DNA of 64,000 nt, taken from contig CAVZCL010000005.1 of assembly GCA_963773745.1 (NCBI GenBank), positions 744,001 to 808,000 of the forward strand, written 5' to 3'. The DNA is from UBA5069 sp963773745. GTDB lineage: Bacteria > Chloroflexota > Anaerolineae > Caldilineales > Caldilineaceae. Below the pieces are notes generated by a model. The model was not told where the DNA came from. It saw only the letters and a list, made by a program, of their open reading frames with translations, and ran no database searches. Shown here in pieces: positions 46,571 through 54,970 of the stretch (position 1 is its first letter; every line of letters begins with the position of its first letter). Both the position numbers and the translations under genes were made by a program.

Positions 46571-48831
46571 ATGGCTACCTCTCGAACAACCAACCAACCT
46601 CTGCTTGCGCAATCCGTACTTCGCCGCCCGGTCAACTGGCCGCTGCGGCTGGGCTGGTTCATTGTGGGCGTGACACTGTTTCTGGCGGTGGCGGGCCCAT
46701 GGCTGGCACCCTATGACCCGTTGGAGCGCTTTTCTGTACTCAATATCAACGGCGTGTGGACAGGCCCGCCCTTCCCTCCCTTTACGCAGGGCTTCTGGCT
46801 GGGCACTGACAGTGCTGGACGCGACCTCTTCAGCCGGCTCCTGTGGGCCATTCGTCCCACATTGATCATGGTCTCTATCATTGCGCTGGCGCGGCTGCTG
46901 ATTGCGGCGATTGTGGGCATGGCCGCAGGTTGGGTGCGCGGCTGGGCCGCGGCGCCGCTGGATGGGCTCATTACGGGCGCGCTCATGGTGCCGGTGCTGG
47001 TGGTGGCGCTCGCGGTGATTGCCTTCGTCGGCATCCAACGCGGGCTGCTTGCCTTTATTCTGGGGCTGACGCTCACGGGCTGGGCCGAGTCGGCGCGCTA
47101 TTTGGAGACGCAAACGCGCGCCCTGCATGATCTGCAATTCATGGAGGCCGCACGCGTGGCGGGCGCAAGTGAGCGGCTGGTGCTTGTCAACCATGTGTTG
47201 CGTCACATGCTGCCCCAAATGGGCATGCTTTTTGCTGCCGAAGTGAGCGCTACGCTCATGGTGACGGCCGCGCTCGGCTTTCTGGGCTACTTCATTGGTG
47301 GCGGCGTGTGGGTAACGGTGACCGACTTTTCCGCCCGCAACGAGGCAGCCAGCCCCGAACTGGGCCAGTTGCTGGCCACTTCGCTTGAGCAGATTCTGCG
47401 GCCGTGGCCGACGGTGGTGGTAGGCGGGGCCGTGGTGCTGATTATCCTCGGCTTTAACCTGCTGGGCGACGGTCTGCGCCGGCGCATAGACGACACCTAT
47501 GGCCGGAGCGCAACGCGCCTTGAGCACGCGCTGGGCTGGCTGGCTGCCCTGATGGTGGCGGGTGCACCAGCCGGCAACGCCGGCAATCAGGCGGCGCAGC
47601 GGCGCGGCGGGCAGTTCGTTGTGCCCGGCCTGGCTGCGCTGCTGGTGGTTGCGCTTGCTGGCTGGTGGCTCTGGCCCGTCCAGGTGGCGGACCCGGCGCA
47701 GGCAGCCGTGGCGACTGAGGCGTGGGGCCATGGCTGGGCGTCTGCTCGCCATGACGCCGCCGGCACGCTGACCAGCAGCGAAAGCGGACCGCTCGCGCCC
47801 TCTGTGGTGTGGAGCTACACACACACCGCCGGCTTCGTGGGCGGCCCCGTTGTCGACAAAACAGGCAACATTTATATTGGCACGGACGAGCCGGCCCTGC
47901 TCGCACTGGATGCAGAGGGGAAACTGCGCTGGCAGCACGTCTTGCCCTCCGCGCCCGTTGGCGCGCCAGCGCTGGATGCAGAGGGCCGCATCTACGTTGT
48001 CGACACCGACCGTGGCCTCACCGCCTTTGGCGCTGATGGCACGCAGCTCTGGCATTACATTGCGCCGGATGGCCCGCGCCCAGTCTCAGGTCCCATTGTG
48101 GGGCGCGATGGGCGCATCTACTTTGCGCAGGCGGCGCGTGTGCGCGCCGTGGATGCAACAGGGAGCAATCTCTGGCTTACGCAGGCGGGACAGAACGTGC
48201 TGGAACAGCCGCCGCGCCTCTCCCTCGACGGATCGCAGGTCTTTCTGACTGACCGCGCTTTTGCCACCGCCGATGGCGCAGCGCTGCCCGCAGCTGTAGC
48301 CGGGGGCGCCGAGTTTGTTTTGCCGCTCCCCGGCTATGTCGTTGGGGCGGATGGCAACGTATACTTTGTGCAGGGGACAACTGCGACACGCATCATTTTG
48401 CGACGGGCGCGCCCTTGCCTGCCGGTTCCACCACCTACGATATTGGCGGGCTCAACATCTACCTCCCGTCCGATGCCGGCGTCACGCGGGATTCTGTTTT
48501 CTGGATCTTTTACGGCTCGAACTACACGCCGGTGCACATGGTTTGGGTGGATCCGAACGGGCGCCTGTTGCGCAATGCCGAACTCTCCTTTTTCGGCGGG
48601 CGTTTGCTGGGCTTTGACAGCGACGGCCGCGCGTTCATCTGCGGTGAGCACGGCTCGCCTAATTGCGTCGCCATTGAAGTACAAAGCGATGCACCCCTCT
48701 GGCAGATGGTTCTGCCTACCGGCACCGGTTTGGCGGGCGGCGCACTTGTGCACGGGACGCTCTTCGTGGCCACACGCGACGGCACGCTGCAGGCGCTGCG
48801 CGATGCGCCGGCTGACGTGGACGTGCAATAA
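46571..48831 (+). CDS. DppC-like ABC permease fused to an extracellular PQQ-type beta-propeller, with a frameshift
   Basis: About 753 residues. Residues 1-315 are a complete permease: GWFIVGVTLFLAVAGPWLAPYDP, GTDSAGRDLFSRLLWAIRPTL, and an EAA loop FMEAARVAGASERLVLVNHVLRH. An extra helix (~349-370, FVVPGLAALLVVALAGWWLW) then crosses the membrane, placing the C-terminal ~370 residues outside. These form propeller blades (HGWASARHDAAGT, YIGTDEPALLALDAEGKLRW, YVVDTDRGLTAFGADGTQLW). One T is missing near 48395 (ATCATTTTGCG), after which FATGAPLPAGSTTYDIGGLN continues to the stop at 48831. Dipeptide permeases are normally ~300 residues and use a separate binding protein. Here the propeller may take that part, though this is inference. 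Confidence 0.82.
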
Positions 48832-48976
48832 TGTGGACCTGCATCTTTGCTACCTCGCTATCTATATCGTTCGCTTTGCCATCAAGCCCTGCACTGAAAG
48901 AAGCTCACTGTGACACGCAACTCCACTTCGCCGATCAAGCCCGCGGCGACTCGGCGCCGGCGCGAATCTCCTGGGC

Positions 48977-49963
48977 GTGACCATTGCGCTCGCGGCCGCG
49001 GCCATCCTGCTGCTGCGCAACGGCGAGCAGTGGCTGCGCTCGATCCTGCTCTATTTGTCGAATGCAGGCTGGGCGCGCCGCGTTGTCACGGGCTTTGGAC
49101 CGGCGTGGGCCGTGGCAGGACGCTTTGTTGCGGGCGAGAGCATTGATGAGGCGATTGCCGCCACGCAGCAACTCAATGCCGAGGGCATTGGGGTCACGCT
49201 GGCCTGTCTGGGCGAGGGCGTCACCAGTGCGCAGGAGGCGGCGGACGCCCGCGAGCAGATTCTGCTGCTGATTGACCGCCTTGAGCCGCAGGGCGTCGAT
49301 GCCTACGTTTCGGTGAAGCTGAGCCACCTTGGCCTCAAGCTGGGCGAAAATCTGGCGCTGCAAAATCTGCGCACGGTTCTTGCGCATGCACGCGCCGCCA
49401 ATGTGCGTGTGCGCATTGACATGGAGGAGAGCGCGCTGGCAGACATGACGCTCGACATCTACCGCCGGCTGCGCCATGGTGAGGGCTTTGAGAACGTGGG
49501 CGTGGTGATTCAGAGCTGTCTCTTCCGCAGCGAGGAAGACGTGAAGAAGCTGGCCGCCGAAGGGGCCTGGGTGCGATTGGTGAAGGGCGCCTACAAGGAG
49601 CCGGCGGCGGTTGCCTACGCCGACAAGCGCGATACGGACGCCGCTTTTATGCGCCTGGTGGGGCTGCTGCTGGACGACGCCGCGCTGGCGCAGGGGGCAG
49701 AGCTATCGGTGGCCACGCACGACGAGGCGATGATAGCGCAAACAATCCAGTTGGCGCGCAGCCGTGACATCCCGCGCGACCGCTTTGAATTTCAGATGCT
49801 CTACGGGATCCGGCGCGAGCGGCAGCGCGAGCTGGCGGCACAGGGGTGGGGCATGCGCACCTATGTGCCCTACGGAACGGCGTGGTATCCATACTTCATG
49901 CGCCGGCTGGCCGAGCGCCCTGCGAATCTGTGGTTCTTTGCGAGCAGCTTTTTCAAGAAGTAG
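48977..49963 (+). CDS. proline dehydrogenase
   Basis: 328 residues from GTG 48977. The first 20 residues are a hydrophobic stretch (IALAAAAILLL) that may not be translated; starts nearer 49013-49030 would give the normal family length. Motifs of the flavin-dependent TIM-barrel: YVSVKLSHLGL, RIDMEESALADMTLDIYRR, WVRLVKGAYKEP, SVATHDEAMI, FEFQMLYGIR and YVPYGTAWYPYFMRRLAERPAN. It oxidises proline to pyrroline-5-carboxylate, passing electrons to FAD and then quinone. The aldehyde dehydrogenase that usually follows is not here. Its stop lies at the edge of a long palindrome. Confidence 0.9.
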   Translation: MTIALAAAAILLLRNGEQWLRSILLYLSNAGWARRVVTGFGPAWAVAGRFVAGESIDEAIAATQQLNAEGIGVTLACLGEGVTSAQEAADAREQILLLIDRLEPQGVDAYVSVKLSHLGLKLGENLALQNLRTVLAHARAANVRVRIDMEESALADMTLDIYRRLRHGEGFENVGVVIQSCLFRSEEDVKKLAAEGAWVRLVKGAYKEPAAVAYADKRDTDAAFMRLVGLLLDDAALAQGAELSVATHDEAMIAQTIQLARSRDIPRDRFEFQMLYGIRRERQRELAAQGWGMRTYVPYGTAWYPYFMRRLAERPANLWFFASSFFKK

Positions 49964-50158
49964 GCGCAGTAATTCCTGTACGCGCAAAGTAGTCCGCAAG
50001 AAGAAACGAAACGGCAGTACACAGATTTCACAGATGCGACAGATAACAGATGATCTGATCTGATCAATCTGTTGTTATCTGTCGCATCTGTGAAATCTGT
50101 GTACTGCCGTTTCGTTTCTTCTTGCGGACTACTTTGCGCGTACAGGAATTACTGCGCC
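49963..50158. repeat. 196-bp palindrome with 86-base perfect arms
   Basis: GGCGCAGTAATTCCTGTACG begins the left arm; the right arm ends with its reverse complement. The arms match perfectly for about 86 bases around a loop of about 24 bases (ATGATCTGATCTGATC). It separates the convergent proline dehydrogenase and Nudix genes and includes the last codons of the Nudix gene. It shares the ACACAGATTTCACAGA core with the palindrome at 38479. Confidence 0.92.
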
Positions 50159-50622
50159 GCCTGCCAAAGTTCACGGGCGCTGAGGATGACGCGCAGCGTG
50201 TCGGGGTGAAGTGCGTAAGCGTCCAGATCGTCGAAGTTGGCCCAGACGGCTGCGGAGGCGTCATCGGCTGCAATCGCTTCGCCCGAACGCAGCGTGGCCC
50301 AGTACTCGATGACGATGTAGTGGTATTCAAGGCGGCCGCCCTCATCCCAGTGGAGGGACTCGAAGGTGGTCACCAGGCCGCCAATGTCGATTTCGATGGC
50401 GCACTCTTCGCGTACCTCGCGCCGCACACCATCTTCCAGCCCTTCGCCCAGATCGAGCAGGCCGCCCGGCAGCCCCCACGAGCCCTTCCGCGGCGCATGG
50501 CCGCGCTGCACCAGCAGCACGCGCCCTGCGCCGTCGAAGACGGTGGCGGCGGTGCCCACCAGGGGCGCTTCGGGGTATTGGCGGTTGAGGGTGACGGCGC
50601 GGCTGCCTTCGTGGTCGGTCAT
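50149..50622 (-). CDS. Nudix hydrolase
   Basis: 157 residues from ATG 50622 (MTDHEGSRAVTLNRQYP). The Nudix box is GGLLDLGEGLEDGVRREVREECAIEI-like: G-x5-E-x7-REV-x-EE, with Ala where Gly is usual at the end. Substrate unknown; these are often ADP-sugar or nucleotide pyrophosphatases. Its 3' end runs into the palindrome, and another palindrome lies just upstream. Confidence 0.87.
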   Translation of the reverse strand: MTDHEGSRAVTLNRQYPEAPLVGTAATVFDGAGRVLLVQRGHAPRKGSWGLPGGLLDLGEGLEDGVRREVREECAIEIDIGGLVTTFESLHWDEGGRLEYHYIVIEYWATLRSGEAIAADDASAAVWANFDDLDAYALHPDTLRVILSARELWQAAQ

Positions 50623-50634
50623 CTACGGTCCTCC

Positions 50635-50752
50635 ATTACCTACGACGCAGAGGCGCAAAGGCGCAAAGAAAATCAACAGCGAGAAAGGCATTTCTCATTG
50701 TTGTACCTTTTGGCTTTTCTTTGCGCCTTTGCGCCTCTGCGTCGTAGGTAAT
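50635..50752. repeat. long palindrome of ACGCAGAGGCGCAAAGGCGC type
   Basis: ATTACCTACGACGCAGAGGC begins the left arm and GCCTCTGCGTCGTAGGTAAT ends the right arm. The centre is irregular. It separates two minus-strand genes. Confidence 0.88.
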
Positions 50753-50755
50753 GTG

Positions 50756-51766
50756 TTATGGCGCGGCCCAGGCGGCGATGAGCGCCGGCAGCTCGTCGAG
50801 AGTTTGAATGATGGCATCGGGCTGCACCGTGGCAGCGAGGGCGGCGTTGTCATGGGCCACCTGCGCGCTGCTTTCGTCCGCCGCCAGCAGCACGCTGAGA
50901 CAGCCGGTCTCAAGCGCACCGGCGATCTCCTCTTTGCGGCTGTCACCCACCACCACCACCTCGTAGGGCAACGCGTCCCACTGCGTGAGTGCGATTTCAA
51001 AGAACCTGGGGTCCGGCTTGCGGTACTCGACCGCGGCGCTGGTGATGCAGAGATCGAGCCATTGACGAATGCCCAGATAATCCACCGCGCGCTGGAAGAC
51101 GCGGTCGGCGTTGTAATTCACCATAACGCCCAGCTTGTAGCCTTCGGCGTGAAGCGCGGCGAGCAACTTCTTTGCGCCCGGGCGCAGCCGCCACGCCGTC
51201 ATCTCGGGTGCATAGAAGATGTCCACGGCGCGGCGCAGCACGTCCGGGTCCATGCGGCTCGCGGGGAAGCCAAAGAACTGAAGCAGAAAGGAGAGCGCGT
51301 CATCGGCCAGATGCTCCTCGTTCTCCTCCTCGGATTTCTCCTCAGCGAAGCGGCGCGCCTCCACCACGTTGGCGGCGAAGTCGTCGGGCAATTCCATGCC
51401 CGTGCTGCGCATATAGGCGACGGCGTCGGCCGCACCTTGCGCCAGCAGATCGTTGAGCGGGCGATTGAGCGTGGCGAGCGTCTCCTGCAGGTCAAAGATA
51501 ATGCCGCGCACAAGGCGCGGCGCATGGGGCGCGCCTCCGCCCAGCTCGGGGAAGAAATCGTGCGCAAGCTCCTCGATCTGCGCAGCATCGAGGCGGGCAG
51601 GCTCCATCTCGTCCACCACCTCGGCGGCGCGGAACTCCTCCACCTTCTCGGGCGCAGGGCCAAAGATGGCGTACTGCTCCTCGGAGGTGAGCGAGCGTCC
51701 CTCGGCACGTGCGCGGCTGAGGAATGCTTCCTTCTCTTCGGGTGTGAGCGGTTCGATGGTTGGCAT
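50756..51766 (-). CDS. HAD-superfamily hydrolase with atypical motif I
   Basis: 336 residues. An unusual N-terminal ~85 residues (MPTIEPLTPEEKEAFLSRAR ... EELAHDFFPELGGG), acidic and without a known fold, precede the HAD core. Motif I reads IIFDLQETLATL: the first Asp (nucleophile) is kept, but the second Asp of DxD is Gln. The cap is helical. Motif III is VEYRKPDPRFFEIAL and motif IV VVVGDSRKEEIAGA, both good. Loss of the general acid would slow phosphatase chemistry, so this could be a different activity or a binding protein. No neighbour suggests a pathway. Confidence 0.8.
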   Translation of the reverse strand: MPTIEPLTPEEKEAFLSRARAEGRSLTSEEQYAIFGPAPEKVEEFRAAEVVDEMEPARLDAAQIEELAHDFFPELGGGAPHAPRLVRGIIFDLQETLATLNRPLNDLLAQGAADAVAYMRSTGMELPDDFAANVVEARRFAEEKSEEENEEHLADDALSFLLQFFGFPASRMDPDVLRRAVDIFYAPEMTAWRLRPGAKKLLAALHAEGYKLGVMVNYNADRVFQRAVDYLGIRQWLDLCITSAAVEYRKPDPRFFEIALTQWDALPYEVVVVGDSRKEEIAGALETGCLSVLLAADESSAQVAHDNAALAATVQPDAIIQTLDELPALIAAWAAP

Positions 51767-51804
51767 TGGATTGTGCTCGGAATAGCGGGAAGCGGGCTAA
51801 TGGA

Positions 51805-51878
51805 AATCATTGGTAAGTGGTCATTGGTCATTGCGTCGTGCGGAGCAGCCCATTACCAATGACCACTTACCAATGATT
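51805..51878. repeat. palindrome of AATCATTGGTAAGTGGTCAT type
   Basis: AATCATTGGTAAGTGGTCAT(TGGT) is mirrored by (ACCA)ATGACCACTTACCAATGATT, with a loop of about 25 bases, between two minus-strand genes. The phrase recurs near 63270. Confidence 0.85.
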
Positions 51879-51910
51879 GTCCTGAAATCCTGTGTTCGCC
51901 TGCGTCTCCC

Positions 51911-52636
51911 TCACTCCTCCCACGCGCCATTGCGCACGCTGGAGAGAAGCGCCAATGTGACGTACATCGCGCCCAGGATGCCGCAGAGAAGCAGGGTAAT
52001 CACCACGGCCTCCTTGTGCGCAGCCGGGTTTGTGGCGGCGCTCAGAATGCGACGCGCCATGTCAACCGGCTGTGTCAGGATATCCCAACTGTTCCAGCGC
52101 AGAAAACGGCCGAGGTAAATGCCGAACGCAGCGAGAAAAATGGCAGCCGCCGCACCCGCCCAGCCCACCGCCGGGCCAAACCAGCGCTGCAGCAGCCCCT
52201 GCACAATCCACAGCGAAACGAAGCCCAGAATCAGCCCGTTCCACGCATAGGAGAGGAGCAGCAGCAGATCGTACCAGAGCGGCACATTGTTGCGCGGGGC
52301 AAGGTGGATCAAGTCGGTGAGAATGTAGGGTGCGTTAGGCAGAAAGAGCAGCCAGAGCGCAAGCAGCGGCGTCACCCGCAGGCGCGGCCGATCGGCCTCC
52401 GCCTGCAGCGCCCACGCGGCCGCCGCGGCCAGCAGCGGAATCCACGCGAGAAACAGATTCCAGTTGAGAAAGAAGAAGGTGGTGTTGCCGGAATAGAGCA
52501 CACGCACGCCAAAGAGCGCAATGCTCAGCCCGCTGGAGAGGAGGAGCATGAGCGCCAGCAACAGCCGTGGCCGCCATGGCTCCACGCCGGCTGCGGGGGA
52601 ATGTGGTATGAGAGAATACCTGCTGGTGCCTTTCAT
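51911..52636 (-). CDS. DUF1361 membrane protein
   Basis: 241 residues from ATG 52636 (MKGTSRYSLIPH). About six to seven hydrophobic helices. The signature of the family is WLLFLPNAPYILTDLIHL, followed by VPLWYDLLLLLSYAWNGLILGFVS and GIYLGRFLRWNSWDIL. Function unknown; the Asn/Pro/Tyr-Asp residues in the loop are conserved. An upstream ATG at 52678 is possible. Confidence 0.83.
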   Translation of the reverse strand: MKGTSRYSLIPHSPAAGVEPWRPRLLLALMLLLSSGLSIALFGVRVLYSGNTTFFFLNWNLFLAWIPLLAAAAAWALQAEADRPRLRVTPLLALWLLFLPNAPYILTDLIHLAPRNNVPLWYDLLLLLSYAWNGLILGFVSLWIVQGLLQRWFGPAVGWAGAAAAIFLAAFGIYLGRFLRWNSWDILTQPVDMARRILSAATNPAAHKEAVVITLLLCGILGAMYVTLALLSSVRNGAWEE

Positions 52637-52797
52637 GTAGCCGATTCCGTCTGATTGCACTTCGCGCCGTGCAGCCATGGGCTGCTATTATTGCCACAGA
52701 TAGCATACACGAAGCGGCGGCATGTGCACAGGACAGCCGCTGGACCGTTGCTCGACGTTCCACGCACCGGTACGACGCCATGGGACTTCGACGGCCA

Positions 52798-52882
52798 TCG
52801 TAGCGGAGGGGCTCCTGCCCCTCGTTTTGCTCGAGCCGTTCTCTTTCTGAGCAGATGAGGGCCGGGAGGCCCTCCGCTACGT
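52798..52882. repeat. dispersed palindrome (CGTAGCGGAGGGGCT type)
   Basis: CGTAGCGGAGGGGCTCCTGC at the left and GGCCGGGAGGCCCTCCGCTA(CG) at the right, related to 11247-11359. It lies in the divergent space between the DUF1361 and metallo-beta-lactamase genes. Confidence 0.75.
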
Positions 52883-52920
52883 GGCACACGCTGTGCTGCG
52901 AACTTAAGAGATACACCACT

Positions 52921-52985
52921 TCAGCTGCCGTCGTCGAGGACGCGACGCGATGGGTGAGTTCGGCAGCTGAAGCAGCCGCTACGAA
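52921..52985. repeat. dispersed repeat ending GCAGCTGAAGCAGCCGCTAC
   Basis: Second of the three copies (see 11391-11453). Its ends TCAGCTGCCG and CGGCAGCTGA are inverted repeats of one another. Confidence 0.75.
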
Positions 52986-53018
52986 ATGCACTGCCCAACC
53001 ATTCCGCAGGAGGTAACA

Positions 53019-53918
53019 ATGCCCTACACACTCAAGGTCGGCGCGCTGCGCTGCCACATCCTCAGCGACGGACGCCACGTCCTCGATGGCGGCGGCTTCT
53101 TTGGGCTGGTGCCACGCGTCATGTGGCAGAAGGTGATAGCGCCCGACGCCGAGAATCGCATTCCCGCCGACACCCGCTCGCTGCTGATTGAGTCGGACGC
53201 GGGGCCCATTCTGGTTGACTGCGGCCACGGCGACAAGATGGATGCCAGGATGCGCGAGCGCTGGGGGCTGAGCAGCCAGAACGAGCGGCTCATCAGCCAG
53301 CTGCGCAGCGTGGGTTTCGGGCCCGAGGATGTTGCCATTGTGTTGATGACCCACTTGCATGGCGACCATGTGGGCGGTGCCACGCGCTTCAGTACGGACA
53401 CAGACGCGCCCGGGCCGCTGGCTGCCACCTTCCCCAATGCCCGCTACATTTGCCCAGCGCATAGACCTGGCGGCGGCTTCCTTCCCCAACGAGCGCACCG
53501 CCGCAACCTATCTCGCGGACAACTGGCTGCCGCTGCTGGAGAGCGGACAGCTCGAAGTTGTGGACGGGCCGCAACTGTTGGCCCAGGGCGTATACACGCA
53601 GATTGCGCCGGGCCACACGGCTGCGCAGCAGGTTGTGTGGGTGGAAGATGGCGGCGAGAGTCTGCTCTTTCTGAGTGATGCCGCCAACTGGGCTGCGCAC
53701 ATGGAGAGGCTGGCGTGGGTGCCCGCCTATGATATTGACCCGATGACGGCGATTGAGTCCAAGCGCGCCCTGCGTGATGAGGCGTTGCGGCGTGAGACGC
53801 TGCTCGTCTTTCAACACGATGCGCAGGTGGTGACGGGGCGGTTGGCGGCCGGCGGCGCGGCCCACAGGTGCAGCCCGAAATCACGCGCGATGCGTGGCTG
53901 GATGACTTCGCGCGCTAA
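53019..53918 (+). CDS. metallo-beta-lactamase fold hydrolase, with two frameshifts
   Basis: About 299 residues. ATG 53019 has AGGAGG upstream. The zinc motif THLHGDHVGGATRF gives HxHxDH. Near 53462 one extra base (ATTTGCCCAGCG) breaks the frame; removal gives RYICQRIDLAAASFPNERT. Near 53860 a second indel breaks it again; the correct frame ends QVQPEITRDAWLDDFAR, with TAA at 53916-53918. Without these repairs the reading runs on into the palindrome. Further conserved residues: APGHTAAQQVVWV (third His), LLFLSDAANWAAHMER and LLVFQHDAQV. This subgroup includes lactonases such as quorum-quenching enzymes, but the substrate cannot be told. Confidence 0.78.
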
Positions 53919-54058
53919 ACAAAAAACCTCGACGCAGAGGCGCAAAGACGCAAAGGAACGCAAAGAAACGCAACAGCAAGAAAAGGCCCTTCTTCTTGCT
54001 GTTGCGTTTCTTTGCGTTCCTTTGCGTCTTTGCGCCTCTGCGTCGAGGTCTTTTGTTT
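53917..54058. repeat. long palindrome of ACGCAGAGGCGCAAAG type
   Basis: AAACAAAAAACCTCGACGCA begins the left arm; the right arm ends CGTCGAGGTCTTTTGTTT. Arms of about 60 bases include the repeated GCAAAGGAACGCAAAGAAAC unit. It lies between convergent genes and includes the ends of both. Confidence 0.88.
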
Positions 54059-54968
54059 ATCCGCGGCCGAGGTCTTCCATGATCTTGGGCAGCATCGCCT
54101 CGGCGGCGGTGCGGCCGGCCGCAATCAGTTCCTGGTGGCGGCCGAGGTCCGTAAAGGAGATGTGGCCGATCGCCGGCGTGATGATGCAGTCGTACGCTGT
54201 GTCATCGAGCTGCGTCATGCGGATGAGCGCGTAGATGGAGTACATCGCCACATCCACAATGTGGTGGGGCTTGTACTCCACATCGCCCGCGCGGCTGATG
54301 ACCGCCGCACCGCCGGGCGGCAGGATGTTGACCGAAATGACGTAGTCGGCCCCCATGGAGCGGGCCGCGGCTGCCGGCAGATTCTGCGAGATGCCGCCGT
54401 CAACCAGAATGCGTCCCTGGCGCAGCGTGGGGGTGAAGATGCCGGGCACGCTGCAACTGGCGCGCACGGCGGAGGCAATGCGTCCGGTGTTGAGCGCCAG
54501 CGTTTCGCCGCTCACCAGGTCGGTGGCCATCGCGGCGAAGGGCACGTTGAGCTGCTCAAAGTCGATTTCACCGCCCACGACCGACTCGAACCAGTCGGCG
54601 AGCTTGTCCAGCTCAAAAAAGCCTGTGGCTCCCTCGAGAAAGGGAATCGTGCCGCCTGCGAAGCTCAAATTCTGCAGCGAAAGCTTGAGCGTGGGAATGT
54701 TGACGGAGAGCAGGCTGCGCCAGCGCATGGTGGCGGCAAATTGCGCCATGCGCGAGGCCGAAACGCCCGCTGCGTACATGCCCCCAACGAGCGCGCCAAT
54801 GCTGGTGCCGGCCACATAGGTCGGGTAGATCTGATTTTCCTCCAATACCTGCAGCACCCCGATGTGCGCAATGCCGCGCGCGGCGCCGCCCCCCAGCGCC
54901 AGCCCAATTGAATTGGGACGCGGCGGATTGTCCCAGTGAATCTCACGTTTTGCGATCAAAGTGGCCAT
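54057..54968 (-). CDS. patatin-like phospholipase
   Basis: 303 residues. The oxyanion loop GLALGGGAARGIAHIG, nucleophile elbow GTSIGALVGG (Ser) and dyad Asp in LVDGGISQNLP are all present. Similar to RssA/NTE-type lipid acyl hydrolases; no membrane segment. The next gene in transcription order is convergent; the mannosyltransferase-like gene lies two bases upstream, so the two are probably co-transcribed. Confidence 0.88.
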   Translation of the reverse strand: MATLIAKREIHWDNPPRPNSIGLALGGGAARGIAHIGVLQVLEENQIYPTYVAGTSIGALVGGMYAAGVSASRMAQFAATMRWRSLLSVNIPTLKLSLQNLSFAGGTIPFLEGATGFFELDKLADWFESVVGGEIDFEQLNVPFAAMATDLVSGETLALNTGRIASAVRASCSVPGIFTPTLRQGRILVDGGISQNLPAAAARSMGADYVISVNILPPGGAAVISRAGDVEYKPHHIVDVAMYSIYALIRMTQLDDTAYDCIITPAIGHISFTDLGRHQELIAAGRTAAEAMLPKIMEDLGRG

Positions 54969-54970
54969 GG

